From contig JAJEKV010000004.1 in NCBI GenBank assembly GCA_021234155.1, positions 14,292,716 to 14,356,715 on the forward strand: 64,000 nucleotides of DNA. Direction: 5' to 3'. A program made the translations under genes and the position numbers. Each line of letters starts with the position of its first letter. Position 1 is the first letter of the stretch. Source of the DNA: Isoetes taiwanensis (Eukaryota > Streptophyta > Lycopodiopsida > Isoetales > Isoetaceae). The notes under the pieces were generated by a model. It was not told where the DNA came from and made no database searches. It worked only from the letters and a program-made list of their open reading frames with translations. Shown here in pieces: positions 1-9,319 of the stretch.

Positions 1-160
1 TGTTCACAGAAATGTGCCAACGCATCTAAATGCTTCTGCATGCCTTCCACTGAACGGGAAAGAAGAACAACATCATCAGCATATAAGAGCAACAGAATCA
101 TGCATCTAAACAATGGGGTCCCCTCCCCACCATATTCGGACATCCAAGCCTGCAGTTGGT
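1..160 (-). pseudogene. LINE reverse transcriptase fragment (sister copy of LINE-A), cut by the window edge
   Basis: Read on the minus strand, this piece encodes the RT catalytic block LLLYADDVVL followed by SRSVEGMQKHLDALAHFCE. It aligns closely with the same block of LINE-A (LLLYADDVVLLSRSIQGMQKH), with one leucine missing after VVL. The homology stops near position 160, where a purine-rich run begins, and it continues off the left edge. It is therefore a 5'-truncated copy of the LINE-A family. Catalytic identity follows from the family-wide YADD motif; the copy boundaries are inferred. Confidence 0.8.
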
Positions 161-240
161 TTGGGAGGGAGGGAGGGAGAGAGAGGGAGGGGAGGGAGGG
201 AGGAGGGAGGGAGGGGGAGGGAGGGAGGGAGAGAGAGAGA
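161..240. repeat. Purine-rich (GGGA)n/(GA)n simple repeat
   Basis: About 80 bases of almost pure G and A lie between the truncated RT fragment and the 3' tail of LINE-A. Seen directly. It may be an expanded form of the LINE tail or pre-existing target sequence. Confidence 0.9.
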
Positions 241-276
241 AATGAAATGAAATGGAATTTATTATTACGTCTTCGA

Positions 277-289
277 GACCGCCAGGCCT
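277..289 (-). promoter_or_regulatory. 3'-terminal stem-loop of LINE-A
   Basis: On the minus strand, GGCC pairs with GGTC (one G-U pair) shortly upstream of the tail. LINE-C has the equivalent GGCC/GGCC stem at 35188-35199, followed by the same ACGT element. In LINEs such 3' structures are often what the reverse transcriptase recognises on its template RNA. That role is inferred here. Confidence 0.5.
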
Positions 290-298
290 ATGAGACGT

Positions 299-3200
299 TT
301 ACACATCACAATCCAAGTCATAAAACAAATCATCCAGTGCATCCTCTGAGAATAATACACTGGGCTCCTCTACATCTATCTCCTCCACATTTTTTCTTTT
401 CAACCATTCCTCTCTATGCTTAAGAATCTCAACAATACACCCTCCAATACATGAACCTGGGTACCGAAAAAAATCACTAAGTGAATCAACACCAATCCCA
501 TACTTTGCTCTTATATCGGAATAGGCATCACAAAAGAGCAAAACATGCGCCTCATCCTCCACCACCCCTACATCACATATTTTACAACATCTACATTCAT
601 GTGCAATGTCCGCCCATCTCCCAACCTCTACACCAAGGTGATGTGAGCTTAACCGGATTCTAGCAATTGCTTGCCTGTACTTCACTGATATGGGTTCCCT
701 GAGATATTGTGCTTCCTGAAAAGAGGGATTCATGTGAGCCTTATAGTATTCTTTCTTTACAGCCGGCACGCTCCATGACTTATTTAGAAAACTCATCTTA
801 ACCCAGCTATCAATATCTTTCTTGTGCATCCATAACTCATCAATATTCATCCCCCATTTCACAAGCCACTTAATAACATCCGCATACCATCCTTTATTCC
901 TGGTTTCTTCTAGAGCGAGTCTGGGCAAACTATTGACTGGCATATCATACAAAACCTTGCACACATAGCGTAACAATCTGCAAAGAGCTTCAGCCTCAAG
1001 TGACATCATCCCACACTCTACTAACATCATGTCATAGGGTGTCTGCATTTTAGTACCCAACTCAGTATGGAAGAACTTCTTTTGTATCTTTTCCACCTTT
1101 TTCCATCTGTCATTAGCAAGTCCAGGCCCCCAAACTTCACATCCATAGAGCACTACAGTCTGCACAAGCACTTTATAAAGCATACGCTTCATTTCAAAAT
1201 TCCAAATATCAGCACTCACACATTTTCTCTGCATGGCATATAATGCCTTTAAGCCAGCATTCACTCTATGTTCAACAGCTTGATTCCAGTTAGGGCTCTT
1301 ATCTACAATCAAGCCTAAATATTTATAATTCTCCATAATCTCCACTTGCTTACCCATATACTGTAGACGGACATGATCTACCTTATTCGCACCAAAAATC
1401 ACAGCCTTAGTCTTATCCAAATTCACCTGCATACCCATAGTCTCACAAAACTTTGCAAGCACGTCCAAATGTTTTTGCATCCCCTGTATGCTTCGAGAAA
1501 GCAACACAACATCATCAGCATATAATAAAAGCATAAGGACATACCCATTTAAAGGTGTGCCATCCCCTCCATATGCTCGTATCCATCCTTCAAGCTGGTC
1601 TATAAATAAACCAAACAAGGTAGGTGACAAAGGGCAGCCCTGTTTCACTCCCATATTACTTTCTACCACCTCATCACATAATCCTAAAAAAGGAAATGAT
1701 AACTGCACAAGTACTTTCTTATAAAGTACACCCACAGCATGCCTAAGTTCTGTTGGGATGTTCAAATCCATCATCCTACGCCACAAATTCTGCCTATCCA
1801 CCATGTCAAAGGCTTTGCTGAAGTCTACAAACGTAGCATACAAGGGTTTCTTTTTACCGATGACCGAATCCATCATAGCACGGAGAGTAACCAAATGATC
1901 AGTGGTGGACCTCTTGGGTCTAAAACCCGCCTGCCCTACTGCTCTGACTTTGTGATCTTCTGTCCAGGTACTTATTTTGCGCTCAAGTATGGAAGCAAAT
2001 AATTTTGCATACAGACTACCAACCATGATAGTACGATAATTTCCCGGATCAGCCTCATCACCTGATTTATACAACGGTACAACCCTATTTATCTGCCAGG
2101 ATGCAGGAAACCCATCTCTCACAGCCATATTAAACATATCCACCAACTTATTTGCAACTTCTCCTCCAGCCCATTTAAGCATTTCGGCCATAAGGCCACA
2201 AGCATCTGCGGCTTTGCCATTAGCAAGCTTCTTAAGTCCGTCCTGTATATCATCAATAGTAAAAGTAATCACATCCGTGTTTGCTTCTTCTACCATTTTA
2301 CCCTCAGCCCCAGGCACATTGTATAGCTTCCGCACATGTGCTATCAAAGCATCAACATGCAACCCATTAGCCCTATATTCCGTCGGTTTAAGTCTCTTCC
2401 AAAAATTTTTAGGTTCAGTCAACAACTCTTCCACCATTTTCTTGTTTTTATTGTGTAGGTATGCACGCTTCTTGCTTTTGAGCATCTTAATGTATGCTTT
2501 TCTTTCATGCACTTTATGTATCCCTTGTGCTACTTTAAATTTTAACCTTTGCTGTTTGCATTCTGCATCAAACCATGCATTACAGGGTAAGCCTTTCCGC
2601 TGGCGATAAGAAACAAAACAACTGTCGGCAGATTGAACCAAAATCTTAGTCATTGCATCACTCATATCCTGTACTGTATTAGGCCAAACAAAAGAAGCTA
2701 CTTTCTGCTCACACATTTTGCTATATTCATCTGCCTTATCATATTTCAAGTATATCCATTTACCTCTAACTGGAGCATCCTGTTGTCTATATTGGCACTG
2801 TACATTGATTTCTATGAATATGGGCACATGATCAGAATTCTCATTTTCGTCTCCAATTGTCAAGCTAACAACATGTTCAGCAAAAGCCGGCTTCGCAATG
2901 ACATAATCTACAACACTTGCATTTTTACAAGTGCGTTTACCAGACCCCGGATATCTAGCTGTGCCATTGAAAATCACCATCTCAAAACCACTACACAGGT
3001 ACAAGACATGACGTCCTTGTGGGGTTGGCCATTTCACACTGTCATCTGACATCCTATTCCATCCCGATATCTTTAACTCGTCATTATCTAGCATTTCTAA
3101 CCATTCTGCATCTCCATTTGGACTGACCAAAGCTGCTTGATGGTTTCCAGTACGACCATTAAAGTCTCCCATCAGTAGAACCTCACCTGTCAGACTCAAT

Positions 3201-3625
3201 GTCAAAATATCCTGCTCCAGATGAAAAAATGGGTCATCTTTATCTATATTCCCTTTATTATAAACGGGAGAATCCCTTGGCGGGAAATAACAGCCCGCCA
3301 CATATATCTTATCATTCCTGCCTGGCAACTCAATCCAAATATATTGACTAGATGTTTTATGCTTCAATACAGATATGGCCTGTGCAATTTCAATTCTAGC
3401 ATAGCAAGCAATGCCTCCAGAACCTTTAAGATTCCATCCTTTATTATTCCAAACAGAATACAACAACGTAAAGCCTGAAATATTTGGGAGACCTTTCTCC
3501 TCATGCTCACAAGTTTCCAAAAAGAAAATTATATCAACATTAACTAATAAATTAGTCATGGTACATACCTTGCTATGTTTCAGTGTATTTATGTTCCAAC
3601 ATAAGATCCTGGCGGTCGAAAGTTC
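299..3625 (-). CDS. LINE-A ORF2: endonuclease / reverse transcriptase
   Basis: A multidomain retrotransposition enzyme. An apurinic-endonuclease-like (EEP) domain occupies the N-terminus: CWNINT, then IIFFLET, GDFNGRTG and SDHVPIF. It nicks target DNA. The RT domain follows with FVDFSKAFDMVD, GVKQGCPLSPTLFG and YADD, and copies the RNA at the nick. Near the C-terminus is a Cys-His motif (CRCCKIC ... HVLLFC). The first ATG is at 3559, but the conserved first strand CWNINT lies upstream of it in the same open frame. That frame reaches back to the ORF1 UAG at 3626-3628 without another stop, so I extended the feature to 3625. This gives 1108 residues after the UAG. No frameshift or stop is visible. 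Confidence 0.85.
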   Translation of the reverse strand, partial: ELSTARILCWNINTLKHSKVCTMTNLLVNVDIIFFLETCEHEEKGLPNISGFTLLYSVWNNKGWNLKGSGGIACYARIEIAQAISVLKHKTSSQYIWIELPGRNDKIYVAGCYFPPRDSPVYNKGNIDKDDPFFHLEQDILTLSLTGEVLLMGDFNGRTGNHQAALVSPNGDAEWLEMLDNDELKISGWNRMSDDSVKWPTPQGRHVLYLCSGFEMVIFNGTARYPGSGKRTCKNASVVDYVIAKPAFAEHVVSLTIGDENENSDHVPIFIEINVQCQYRQQDAPVRGKWIYLKYDKADEYSKMCEQKVASFVWPNTVQDMSDAMTKILVQSADSCFVSYRQRKGLPCNAWFDAECKQQRLKFKVAQGIHKVHERKAYIKMLKSKKRAYLHNKNKKMVEELLTEPKNFWKRLKPTEYRANGLHVDALIAHVRKLYNVPGAEGKMVEEANTDVITFTIDDIQDGLKKLANGKAADACGLMAEMLKWAGGEVANKLVDMFNMAVRDGFPASWQINRVVPLYKSGDEADPGNYRTIMVGSLYAKLFASILERKISTWTEDHKVRAVGQAGFRPKRSTTDHLVTLRAMMDSVIGKKKPLYATFVDFSKAFDMVDRQNLWRRMMDLNIPTELRHAVGVLYKKVLVQLSFPFLGLCDEVVESNMGVKQGCPLSPTLFGLFIDQLEGWIRAYGGDGTPLNGYVLMLLLYADDVVLLSRSIQGMQKHLDVLAKFCETMGMQVNLDKTKAVIFGANKVDHVRLQYMGKQVEIMENYKYLGLIVDKSPNWNQAVEHRVNAGLKALYAMQRKCVSADIWNFEMKRMLYKVLVQTVVLYGCEVWGPGLANDRWKKVEKIQKKFFHTELGTKMQTPYDMMLVECGMMSLEAEALCRLLRYVCKVLYDMPVNSLPRLALEETRNKGWYADVIKWLVKWGMNIDELWMHKKDIDSWVKMSFLNKSWSVPAVKKEYYKAHMNPSFQEAQYLREPISVKYRQAIARIRLSSHHLGVEVGRWADIAHECRCCKICDVGVVEDEAHVLLFCDAYSDIRAKYGIGVDSLSDFFRYPGSCIGGCIVEILKHREEWLKRKNVEEIDVEEPSVLFSEDALDDLFYDLDCDV

Positions 3626-4459
3626 CTAGGCATCATCTACTACCACTTTTCCACCTCTCCAATATGCATGTTTCCCTGCTGCCCTAGCCTCCTTTATTTT
3701 CAAGATATCACTTTTTCGCTGCTCAAATTGGACTTTAGTCAAATCCTCATTGATCCAAATGCGTTGGCCCTTAAGCAATGAGCGTTTCTGCATGACTCGT
3801 GTTTTAACCTCTTTATTTGCACACTTCACCAATATATTACGTGTTCCTTCACCTTTCTTTCCAATTCGGTATGCCTCCAAGACATCCACTTGCAACTGCA
3901 TATTTTCTGCTATAAAGTTTTGTACGGTGGCAACGGTGTTCTCATTTTCTTCCTCTGACAATCCTGAAATTCTGAAATTATTCGCTTTAATTTCCCTCTC
4001 GTGCATATCACTCAGATGCTCCATTTTTTCATTTAATATATCTATGGCTTCCTGAAATCCTCCCTTGCCCCGTTCAATATATGAGGTGTTACTTATCAGA
4101 TCTGATTCATTCTGGCCCAAAGGTGTCATGCTTGCTATCTGCTGCTTTAGTTCTGAATTTTCATGCCTCAATGAAAACAAACATTCATTCATACCTTGAA
4201 GGATTTTCATCATTTGGATTTGTTGTGCTGCTGCTTCCTTTCTTGCCTGCTCTGCTTCTTTTCTAGATTGCTCCATCGAGTCTAGAATTTTCATCATAAC
4301 TGTTAAAAGCTGACCCATAAGCATTTCTCCAAAGGGGCTAGAGGATGCCGATAAGACAGGTCCTGTTGCAGAATTTGGGAATCCAAATTGCCCTGTTCCA
4401 GTAACCCCCGTACCTCCTGTTGCAAAGTTTGGAAAACTTCCCCATGTTCTGATACACAT
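3626..4459 (-). CDS. LINE-A ORF1: coiled-coil and RRM RNA-binding protein
   Basis: The predicted protein has a charged coiled coil (MEQSRKEAEQARKEAA and on), then an L1 ORF1 (Transposase_22-type) RRM region with NNFRISGLSEEE, AYRIGKKGEG, ILVKCANKEVKTRV and WINEDLT, and a basic C-terminus. Such proteins trimerise and coat the element RNA as a chaperone. I chose the Met at 4459 because the longer reading from 4696 passes through the (CT)n microsatellite as an artificial Ser-Leu run. The next Met (MLMGQLL) is also possible. The stop is UAG, in the same frame as ORF2. Confidence 0.75.
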   Translation of the reverse strand: MCIRTWGSFPNFATGGTGVTGTGQFGFPNSATGPVLSASSSPFGEMLMGQLLTVMMKILDSMEQSRKEAEQARKEAAAQQIQMMKILQGMNECLFSLRHENSELKQQIASMTPLGQNESDLISNTSYIERGKGGFQEAIDILNEKMEHLSDMHEREIKANNFRISGLSEEENENTVATVQNFIAENMQLQVDVLEAYRIGKKGEGTRNILVKCANKEVKTRVMQKRSLLKGQRIWINEDLTKVQFEQRKSDILKIKEARAAGKHAYWRGGKVVVDDA

Positions 4460-4488
4460 GCTAGAATCCCCTGTTCTTTGCCAAAACC

Positions 4489-4490
<2 letters not shown>

Positions 4491-4545
<55 letters not shown>
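4491..4545. repeat. (AG)n microsatellite in the LINE-A leader
   Basis: A 55-base uninterrupted AG run, read as (CT)n on the element strand just upstream of ORF1. A second long AG run lies beside another LINE ORF1 remnant at 11.8 kb, which suggests the microsatellite may belong to these leaders. Confidence 0.9.
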
Positions 4546-4548
<3 letters not shown>

Positions 4549-4665
4549 GTTGGCCACATGCTGACTTAGAGATGACGAGAGACAATACGAGAGATGAGAG
4601 ATGGGGGAGAGATGGGAGAGATGGGTGAGAGTGGAAAAACTCAACTCTCACCTCGAGAGATGATT

Positions 4666-4749
4666 CGCCCCTAACAGCCATTAGGGGCGTTTTCATTGCC
4701 CACTAACCAAATAATTAGCCTTAATTTTTATTTTGCTGAAAAACGCCCC
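4666..4749. repeat. Clustered GC-rich inverted repeats at the LINE-A 5' end
   Basis: CGCCCCTAA at 4666-4674 pairs perfectly with TTAGGGGCG at 4681-4689. GGGGCGTTTTCA at 4684-4695 also pairs with TGAAAAACGCCCC at 4737-4749, with one extra A. Three related arms allow two alternative hairpins. The cluster sits where the 5' end of LINE-A should be. Confidence 0.6.
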
Positions 4750-4983
4750 GAAATGTTTCCCACACCAAAAACCGGGGGCCCATTTCCCTGCTTCTTGATC
4801 TTCAAGGCCGCCTAATTCTTGCTCAGGTATCCAATTTCTCCGAAGCAATTAGCCGACACGATTATCTTATTCATCGACACCTTAACGCATTTGCATTCTA
4901 TTTTTTGTGCATTCATACATTAAGTTTTGATCCTCAATTTCATTTTGAGTCGACCTTATTCTCAATCAATTATTTGGATTCAG

Positions 4984-6179
4984 ATGTCTAAGGCCTCTCG
5001 ATCTGCTTTGCCAGCAACCAGCAAGCCTTTCGTGCCTCCTCGGGTTGAAAAAATGGCACCAAAGAAGGACCCGGAAAATGACAGGCCAGATCTCCATGGA
5101 TGTGCATTTGGAGACTAATTCTGAGCCAATTCCATCTTCAAGACAGCCAAAGGAAGAGAGATCCAAGCGTGTATTGAGCGAAATTCAGGCATCCTCTGAT
5201 ATTGTGAGTCAATCTTTTGAAACCGATTCTGCTTTGGCTATTGTTGTGCATGAGAAGGAAAATTTGAAAGTGATAGACACAAAGAATAGGAAGTCTCCTG
5301 TCCAATGGAGAGATCACGGTGTCTCCACATTCCTCAATCTCTTGAACGAGATGAAATTGGTAACCAATGGCACCCTCAACCTCTCCAACACACAATGGAG
5401 GGAAATTATGATCAAATTGCAGTCCTTTGTTGGGGGTTTAGTGGAGCTGAGACAACTAAAGAACAAATGGGATAAGCTGCAAGCTAAATTTAAAGATGAG
5501 AAGGAGGCTTGTAGCCATACAGGTTCTGAACCATCTACTTGGCAGTGGTATGACAGAATGGAAGAAGTTAAATATGGTGTTACCTCAGATAATCCAATAC
5601 CAGGTGCTAGTGATGATGGTGAATTTGGGAATGAAGCTTTCGAGGCTGCAGACTTGCATACAAATGACTCAGAATCTTTCATGAATGACACTTTCTTTGA
5701 AACTGTTGGAACAGATGCAAAGATTTGAAGACCACTTTTTTTGATCCACCCAATTCAAACAATAATGTAAACACGGAAATCCGAAAGCAGTCCGGTGATG
5801 CCGAAAATTCCAATCAATAGGACACCAACAGGAAACCGCATTGATTCTTCAAGTCCTAGATCCATTTTGCATGTAATCAGCGAGTTTGTGGAAAACCTAC
5901 CAAGAGAAAGAAGTCCAAAGTTGCGATAGATGAGGACATTGCAATGGGAATATCACAGATGGCAAGCACATTTGGGGAAACTGAGGTGAAGAAATTAGAT
6001 TTCCTGAAAGAAGAAAGTGCAAGAAAAATTGAGTTGGTCAGGGAATTGGAAACAATAAGGTCCCAAAAGCGGTCAAAAAATGCAGAGAGTCCATGGCTGC
6101 AATGACTCAAAGCATATGTGAAATGACAAAGGAGACATTGCTCGAAATTGCCAAACTTGCTGCCAATAAGAAGGACTAA
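4984..6179 (+). pseudogene. Decayed Myb/SANT-like DNA-binding protein (PIF/Harbinger accessory type)
   Basis: The likely start is ATG 4984 (MSKASRSALPATS). After a frameshift the long frame 5045-5728 carries a Myb/SANT-like domain: a tryptophan-led helix (PVQWRDHGVSTFLNLLNEM), NTQWREIMIKL, then QLKNKWDKLQAKFKDEK and HTGSEPSTWQWY. That spacing is typical of the PF12776 family that partners Harbinger transposases in nuclear import and end binding. After TGA 5728 another frame continues (KTTFFDPPN ... KPTKRKKSK, a basic nuclear-signal-like stretch). A coiled-coil-like C-terminus ends at a TAA near 6179 after a further frameshift. Several stops make it non-functional. The transposase pseudogene at 10.1-11.5 kb may be its former partner; a decayed host paralogue is also possible. 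Confidence 0.6.
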
Positions 6180-6377
6180 AGGTTCGTTTTCAGTTATTTG
6201 CTTTTTAGAAATTCTTTTTTGGAACTGTCTCAAAACCCACCAGTATTCTTAAATATTAAAGAAGTTGTACTGCCCTATTTTTTTAGTATTAATTATTGCC
6301 TTCTAGTCACAATCATCCAAATTCGTAAAGGCTACTTAAGCTTCCTGCAATCCTTGCATGCAAGCCGCTCCGAAGAC

Positions 6378-6818
6378 ATGGAGAGAATCGTGAACAGAAA
6401 GCGCCAACGCTCTCCAAGCTCGAGCTCTGCTACGTCTTCTTCGAGCTCGAGTTCATCTAAGTCTTCCTCATATCAAACTCCACCATCTACTTCTTCCTCT
6501 TCCAGTGAGTTACCCTATTATTCAGATCATGATTCCTGGCCTACTTCCAGTGAGGAAGTTCTTCCCGACAGCAGTGGGGATTCTCGGCAGTTCAGTGATC
6601 AGCCTGTAAGTTTGGAAAACATTTTTCAAGAGAATCATGTTTCCAATGAAAACTCTTCGGACGAAGTAGAGCAAGAAGAAAGCCAGTTCTCCTCCCCCAC
6701 AGTCCAGCCCGCAAACCCTGAAGTTGAAGTTATATCTCACAAGGTTATCCATTGCAGTTTCTCTAAGAAGACCATTACAGCCTCACTTCTTTTTTTGTTA
6801 TTCATTTTCTTTTTATAA
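6378..6818 (+). CDS. Serine-rich ORF with a C-terminal hydrophobic segment, hypothetical
   Basis: The family is not recognised. The ATG at 6378 has a good context (GAAGACATGG). The 146-residue product begins with a basic stretch (MERIVNRKRQRSPSSSS), then long Ser runs and an acidic middle (SSDEVEQEESQ). It ends with a hydrophobic segment of about 14 residues (TASLLFLLFIFFL) at the extreme C-terminus, like a tail anchor. A plausible 3' UTR with AT-rich polyadenylation-like signals runs to about 7.1 kb. It could be a small real gene, or one exon of a gene whose other parts were lost. Confidence 0.35.
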   Translation: MERIVNRKRQRSPSSSSATSSSSSSSSKSSSYQTPPSTSSSSSELPYYSDHDSWPTSSEEVLPDSSGDSRQFSDQPVSLENIFQENHVSNENSSDEVEQEESQFSSPTVQPANPEVEVISHKVIHCSFSKKTITASLLFLLFIFFL

Positions 6819-7138
6819 AATGCTTTTGTTTCTGTAAAATGGCATGCCTGCCATTTTTTTCTCATATGATTGCTCGGAAACTGACAGATGAAAAAAAATG
6901 CCTCTATATATTCTTGCAGACTTCCCCATGAAGGCAGATTGGAATGTGTGCATACTCTGTGTTTTGTATAGTGAAGTCATTTGACTCACTCAGAATGTTT
7001 CGGGCAGCTCAGATGTTGAACTATTTTGAACAGGGCATTATATGCCTATGTAATCTTTGTCTTATGAATACAAACTTGTCTTATCGAACTTGTTCATGTA
7101 TTATTGATTTTTCTTAGTCTTGTTTGTTCTTAGTCTTG

Positions 7139-7616
7139 TTTTTTAATATAACAATCAACACACAACTACCATTAATATTATTAACACAAACCATTGCATT
7201 TAACACATTTTAATTAAAATCCCCCTTAAACCCCCTTTGGTTTGGGTGCATATTCACACGGGGGGTTACTCCGGGCAACGAGAGCTGTCGGATGGGCATA
7301 TTTGCCCTTTATTCCAAGATCTAGACCGTACATAGCGATCCTCGTTTGTGGGGTATGCATGTACAAGTTTTTGTATACTGTATATTAAGGTTTGTAAAAT
7401 ACTATAAGGTTTGAGAGAATTTACTTAATGGTGTTAATTTTGTACATGTATTATAAATATATTTTTGGAGCTCTCGCTGCCCTACGTAACCCCCCGTGTG
7501 AATATGCACCCAAACCAAAGGGGGTTTAAGGGGGATTTTAATTAAAATGTGTTAAATGCAATGGTTTGTGTTAATAATATTAATGGTAGTTGTGTGTTGA
7601 TTGTTATATTAAAAAA
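7139..7616. mobile_element. MITE-like element with perfect 131-bp terminal inverted repeats
   Basis: The left arm 7139-7269 and right arm 7486-7616 are exact reverse complements as I read them, beginning TTTTTTAATATAAC. The match continues imperfectly inward (GGGCAACGAGAGCT against GGGCAGCGAGAGCT). The 216-bp centre holds no ORF. Long arms with a short non-coding centre fit a foldback or Mutator-type MITE. A poly(T) run directly follows the right arm and hides any target-site duplication. Perfect arms argue for a recent origin. Confidence 0.8.
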
Positions 7617-7701
7617 TTTTTTTTTTTTTTTTTTGAAGAATATAGGAATAACTAACGCAAACATAAGTAAATGTTATGGGCCTAAATATTAATTACTAAT
7701 C

Positions 7702-8260
7702 CTATGAACAAACCAATCCTATGAACAAAGCAATAGAAATAAGGAATTGAAGTAGTATGATACAGATCCAGAAATATGTTGTTGCAAGTCTCTTCAACAA
7801 TTTGGGATCATTAAAAGGAAATCTCACAAACACCAATCTTATGCCAGGATAGGCCATTGCAACTCCACAAGAAACCATTAATTTGGTAGTTAAGCCAAAC
7901 AGTACAAAAAAGAGCAATTGGAATGTATTGGCCACAATATTCTCTGGAACTTTGATATAAAAGATCCTGAATGATGGAGTAAACCAAAACCCTTATGATG
8001 TAGCAATAAGTTCTAACTTGCTTGCCGGATATCTGCCAGTTGTTATTGGTGCTTCTTGACCTCTTCAATCTGCTTCTGGGGACCTCCGCGTAAATAAGGG
8101 AACGGGATGGGAATCCCCACCACAATATTCCTGAAAGTAATTAGCCATATTAAGCAATACAACACAGATGAACCAAAGTTACCATTATGAATAGATTTGG
8201 CAAGAACAAATAACAAAGGTGATGTAACATGGTTGGAGAATGATCGGACCAACATATTGA
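7702..8260 (-). pseudogene. Broken fragment of an unidentified membrane protein
   Basis: Overlapping minus-strand frames read like one interrupted protein. An upstream part (SFSNHVTSPLLFVLAKS, then VVGIPIPFPYLRGGPQ) is followed by a stop and a hydrophobic part with at least three membrane-like segments (PENIVANTFQLLFFVLFGLT ... WICIILLQFLISIALFIGL). At least one in-frame stop and one frameshift separate the parts. I do not recognise the family. It lies next to other truncated gene pieces and is probably part of the same mosaic. Confidence 0.35.
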
Positions 8261-8384
8261 GTCATCCCGAAAGCCAAAACTACCGAAAACTACTGCATTG
8301 TGCTACAAGTTGTAATTAACCTTTTCATTTATTTTAGTTGGATATCCAAAGGAAAGAATGAAATGAAGCCGCGAATCGGTGCTA

Positions 8385-8781
8385 CCGCGCATCATCAAGC
8401 CGCAACACATGGCGTAGAACTTTGCCTTCTAACAGACTCCAAACCGGCACCTCCACCGGTGGAAATGTGACTCATCTTATCGGCTAAACCTCGCTTTCTC
8501 GATCACTTGAACCGAATCGCCACCACCAATGATAGTTGTAACCCCCGGCCACTCAATTCCAAAAGCTTCTTTGCTATAGCCTATTGCGTAACAAAAGTGC
8601 AATCTTAGGTCTCAAGCAATATTACAAAGATTCAAAAATAGCATGGAGAGATTTTTAAAAAGCGTAATCGATGCAAGTCTACTCAAGTCCCCAACTGCAA
8701 ACTTATCAAACTCGAAAACTCCCATAGGTCCATTCCAAATGATAGTCTTTGTTGTATCTAATGCCTCATTGAAGGTGTTAA
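8385..8781 (-). pseudogene. Phosphoglycerate kinase C-terminal fragment
   Basis: Minus-strand translation gives [20 protein letters not shown] and FDKFAVG, the PGK hallmark. After about 110 non-coding bases ending in an AG acceptor-like site it gives AIAKKLLELSGRGVTTIIGG and GDS, then frameshifted remnants of the ADKMSHISTGGGASLE region and the C-terminus (LRLDDA). PGK makes ATP from 1,3-bisphosphoglycerate in glycolysis. This copy lacks the N-terminal domain and has frameshifts. The intron-like interruption suggests capture at DNA level rather than from mRNA. Confidence 0.75.
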
Positions 8782-8908
8782 TGGAGTCTGGTCTGTAAGT
8801 CTACAATGCACTATGCAGTTAAATAGCAAATATGAAGCTTATTTTAATTTAATACAGACGATGCACCTACAGCTATGTTTATGGAAAAACCGTCTCTTGC
8901 GCTCATCG

Positions 8909-9090
8909 TTAGGCAACTTCAAACTTCCCGCAAGTATATTGGTTATTAGACTTGCCAATTGTGACATTAAAGTTAATGGCTCCACCGGGAAGCAACTCCC
9001 TTATAGCTTTAATCAGATAATAAGTATCCCCGACAAGGCCAAATCCAAAGAATGCTAACAATTTGTCATCGGAAATCAAACCAACCTGAA
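8909..9090 (-). pseudogene. Unidentified coding-like fragment
   Basis: On the minus strand an open stretch reads GLISDDKLLAFFGFGLVGDT, then YYLIKAIRELLPGGAINFNV, ending at TAA 8909-8911. A splice-acceptor-like TTCTTCAG precedes it near 9091-9098, so it may be one captured exon. I could not assign a family. It lies between the PGK and SMU1 pieces. Confidence 0.3.
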
Positions 9091-9319
9091 GAAAACAGTG
9101 ACCCTGTTTAGATATGATCTAAGCCTAGAGAATATTGATTATCAAAAATTTTAAATCTAATCATGTAGTTTTTTCTACATTACATAAAACCATAGATGAA
9201 TCAACAAACTTACAAGCTCTTGGACAGTTGCAAACCTGATAACCCGACCCGTGGCGTGCGAGTTGTTCAAGTGTTGTCTCAAAGATCCCGAGAACCATCG
9301 ATTGCGGCAATCTGACTCA

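Larger units (their letters stand above)
241..4760 (-). mobile_element. LINE-A: non-LTR retrotransposon with two intact ORFs
   Basis: Order on the minus strand: (CT)n-containing leader, ORF1 (coiled coil plus RRM), UAG, ORF2 (endonuclease, RT, C-terminal Cys-His motif), a 3' UTR of about 60 nt with a stem-loop, then a short pentamer tail of ATTTC units. Both ORFs are free of internal stops other than the UAG that separates them, so the copy looks young. The protein architecture is L1/Tx1-like. The C-terminal motif and the pentamer tail differ from the ordinary plant L1 at 40.8-47.3 kb. The 5' boundary is not certain: no convincing target-site duplication was found, and a GC-rich inverted repeat covers the likely 5' end. 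Confidence 0.85.
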
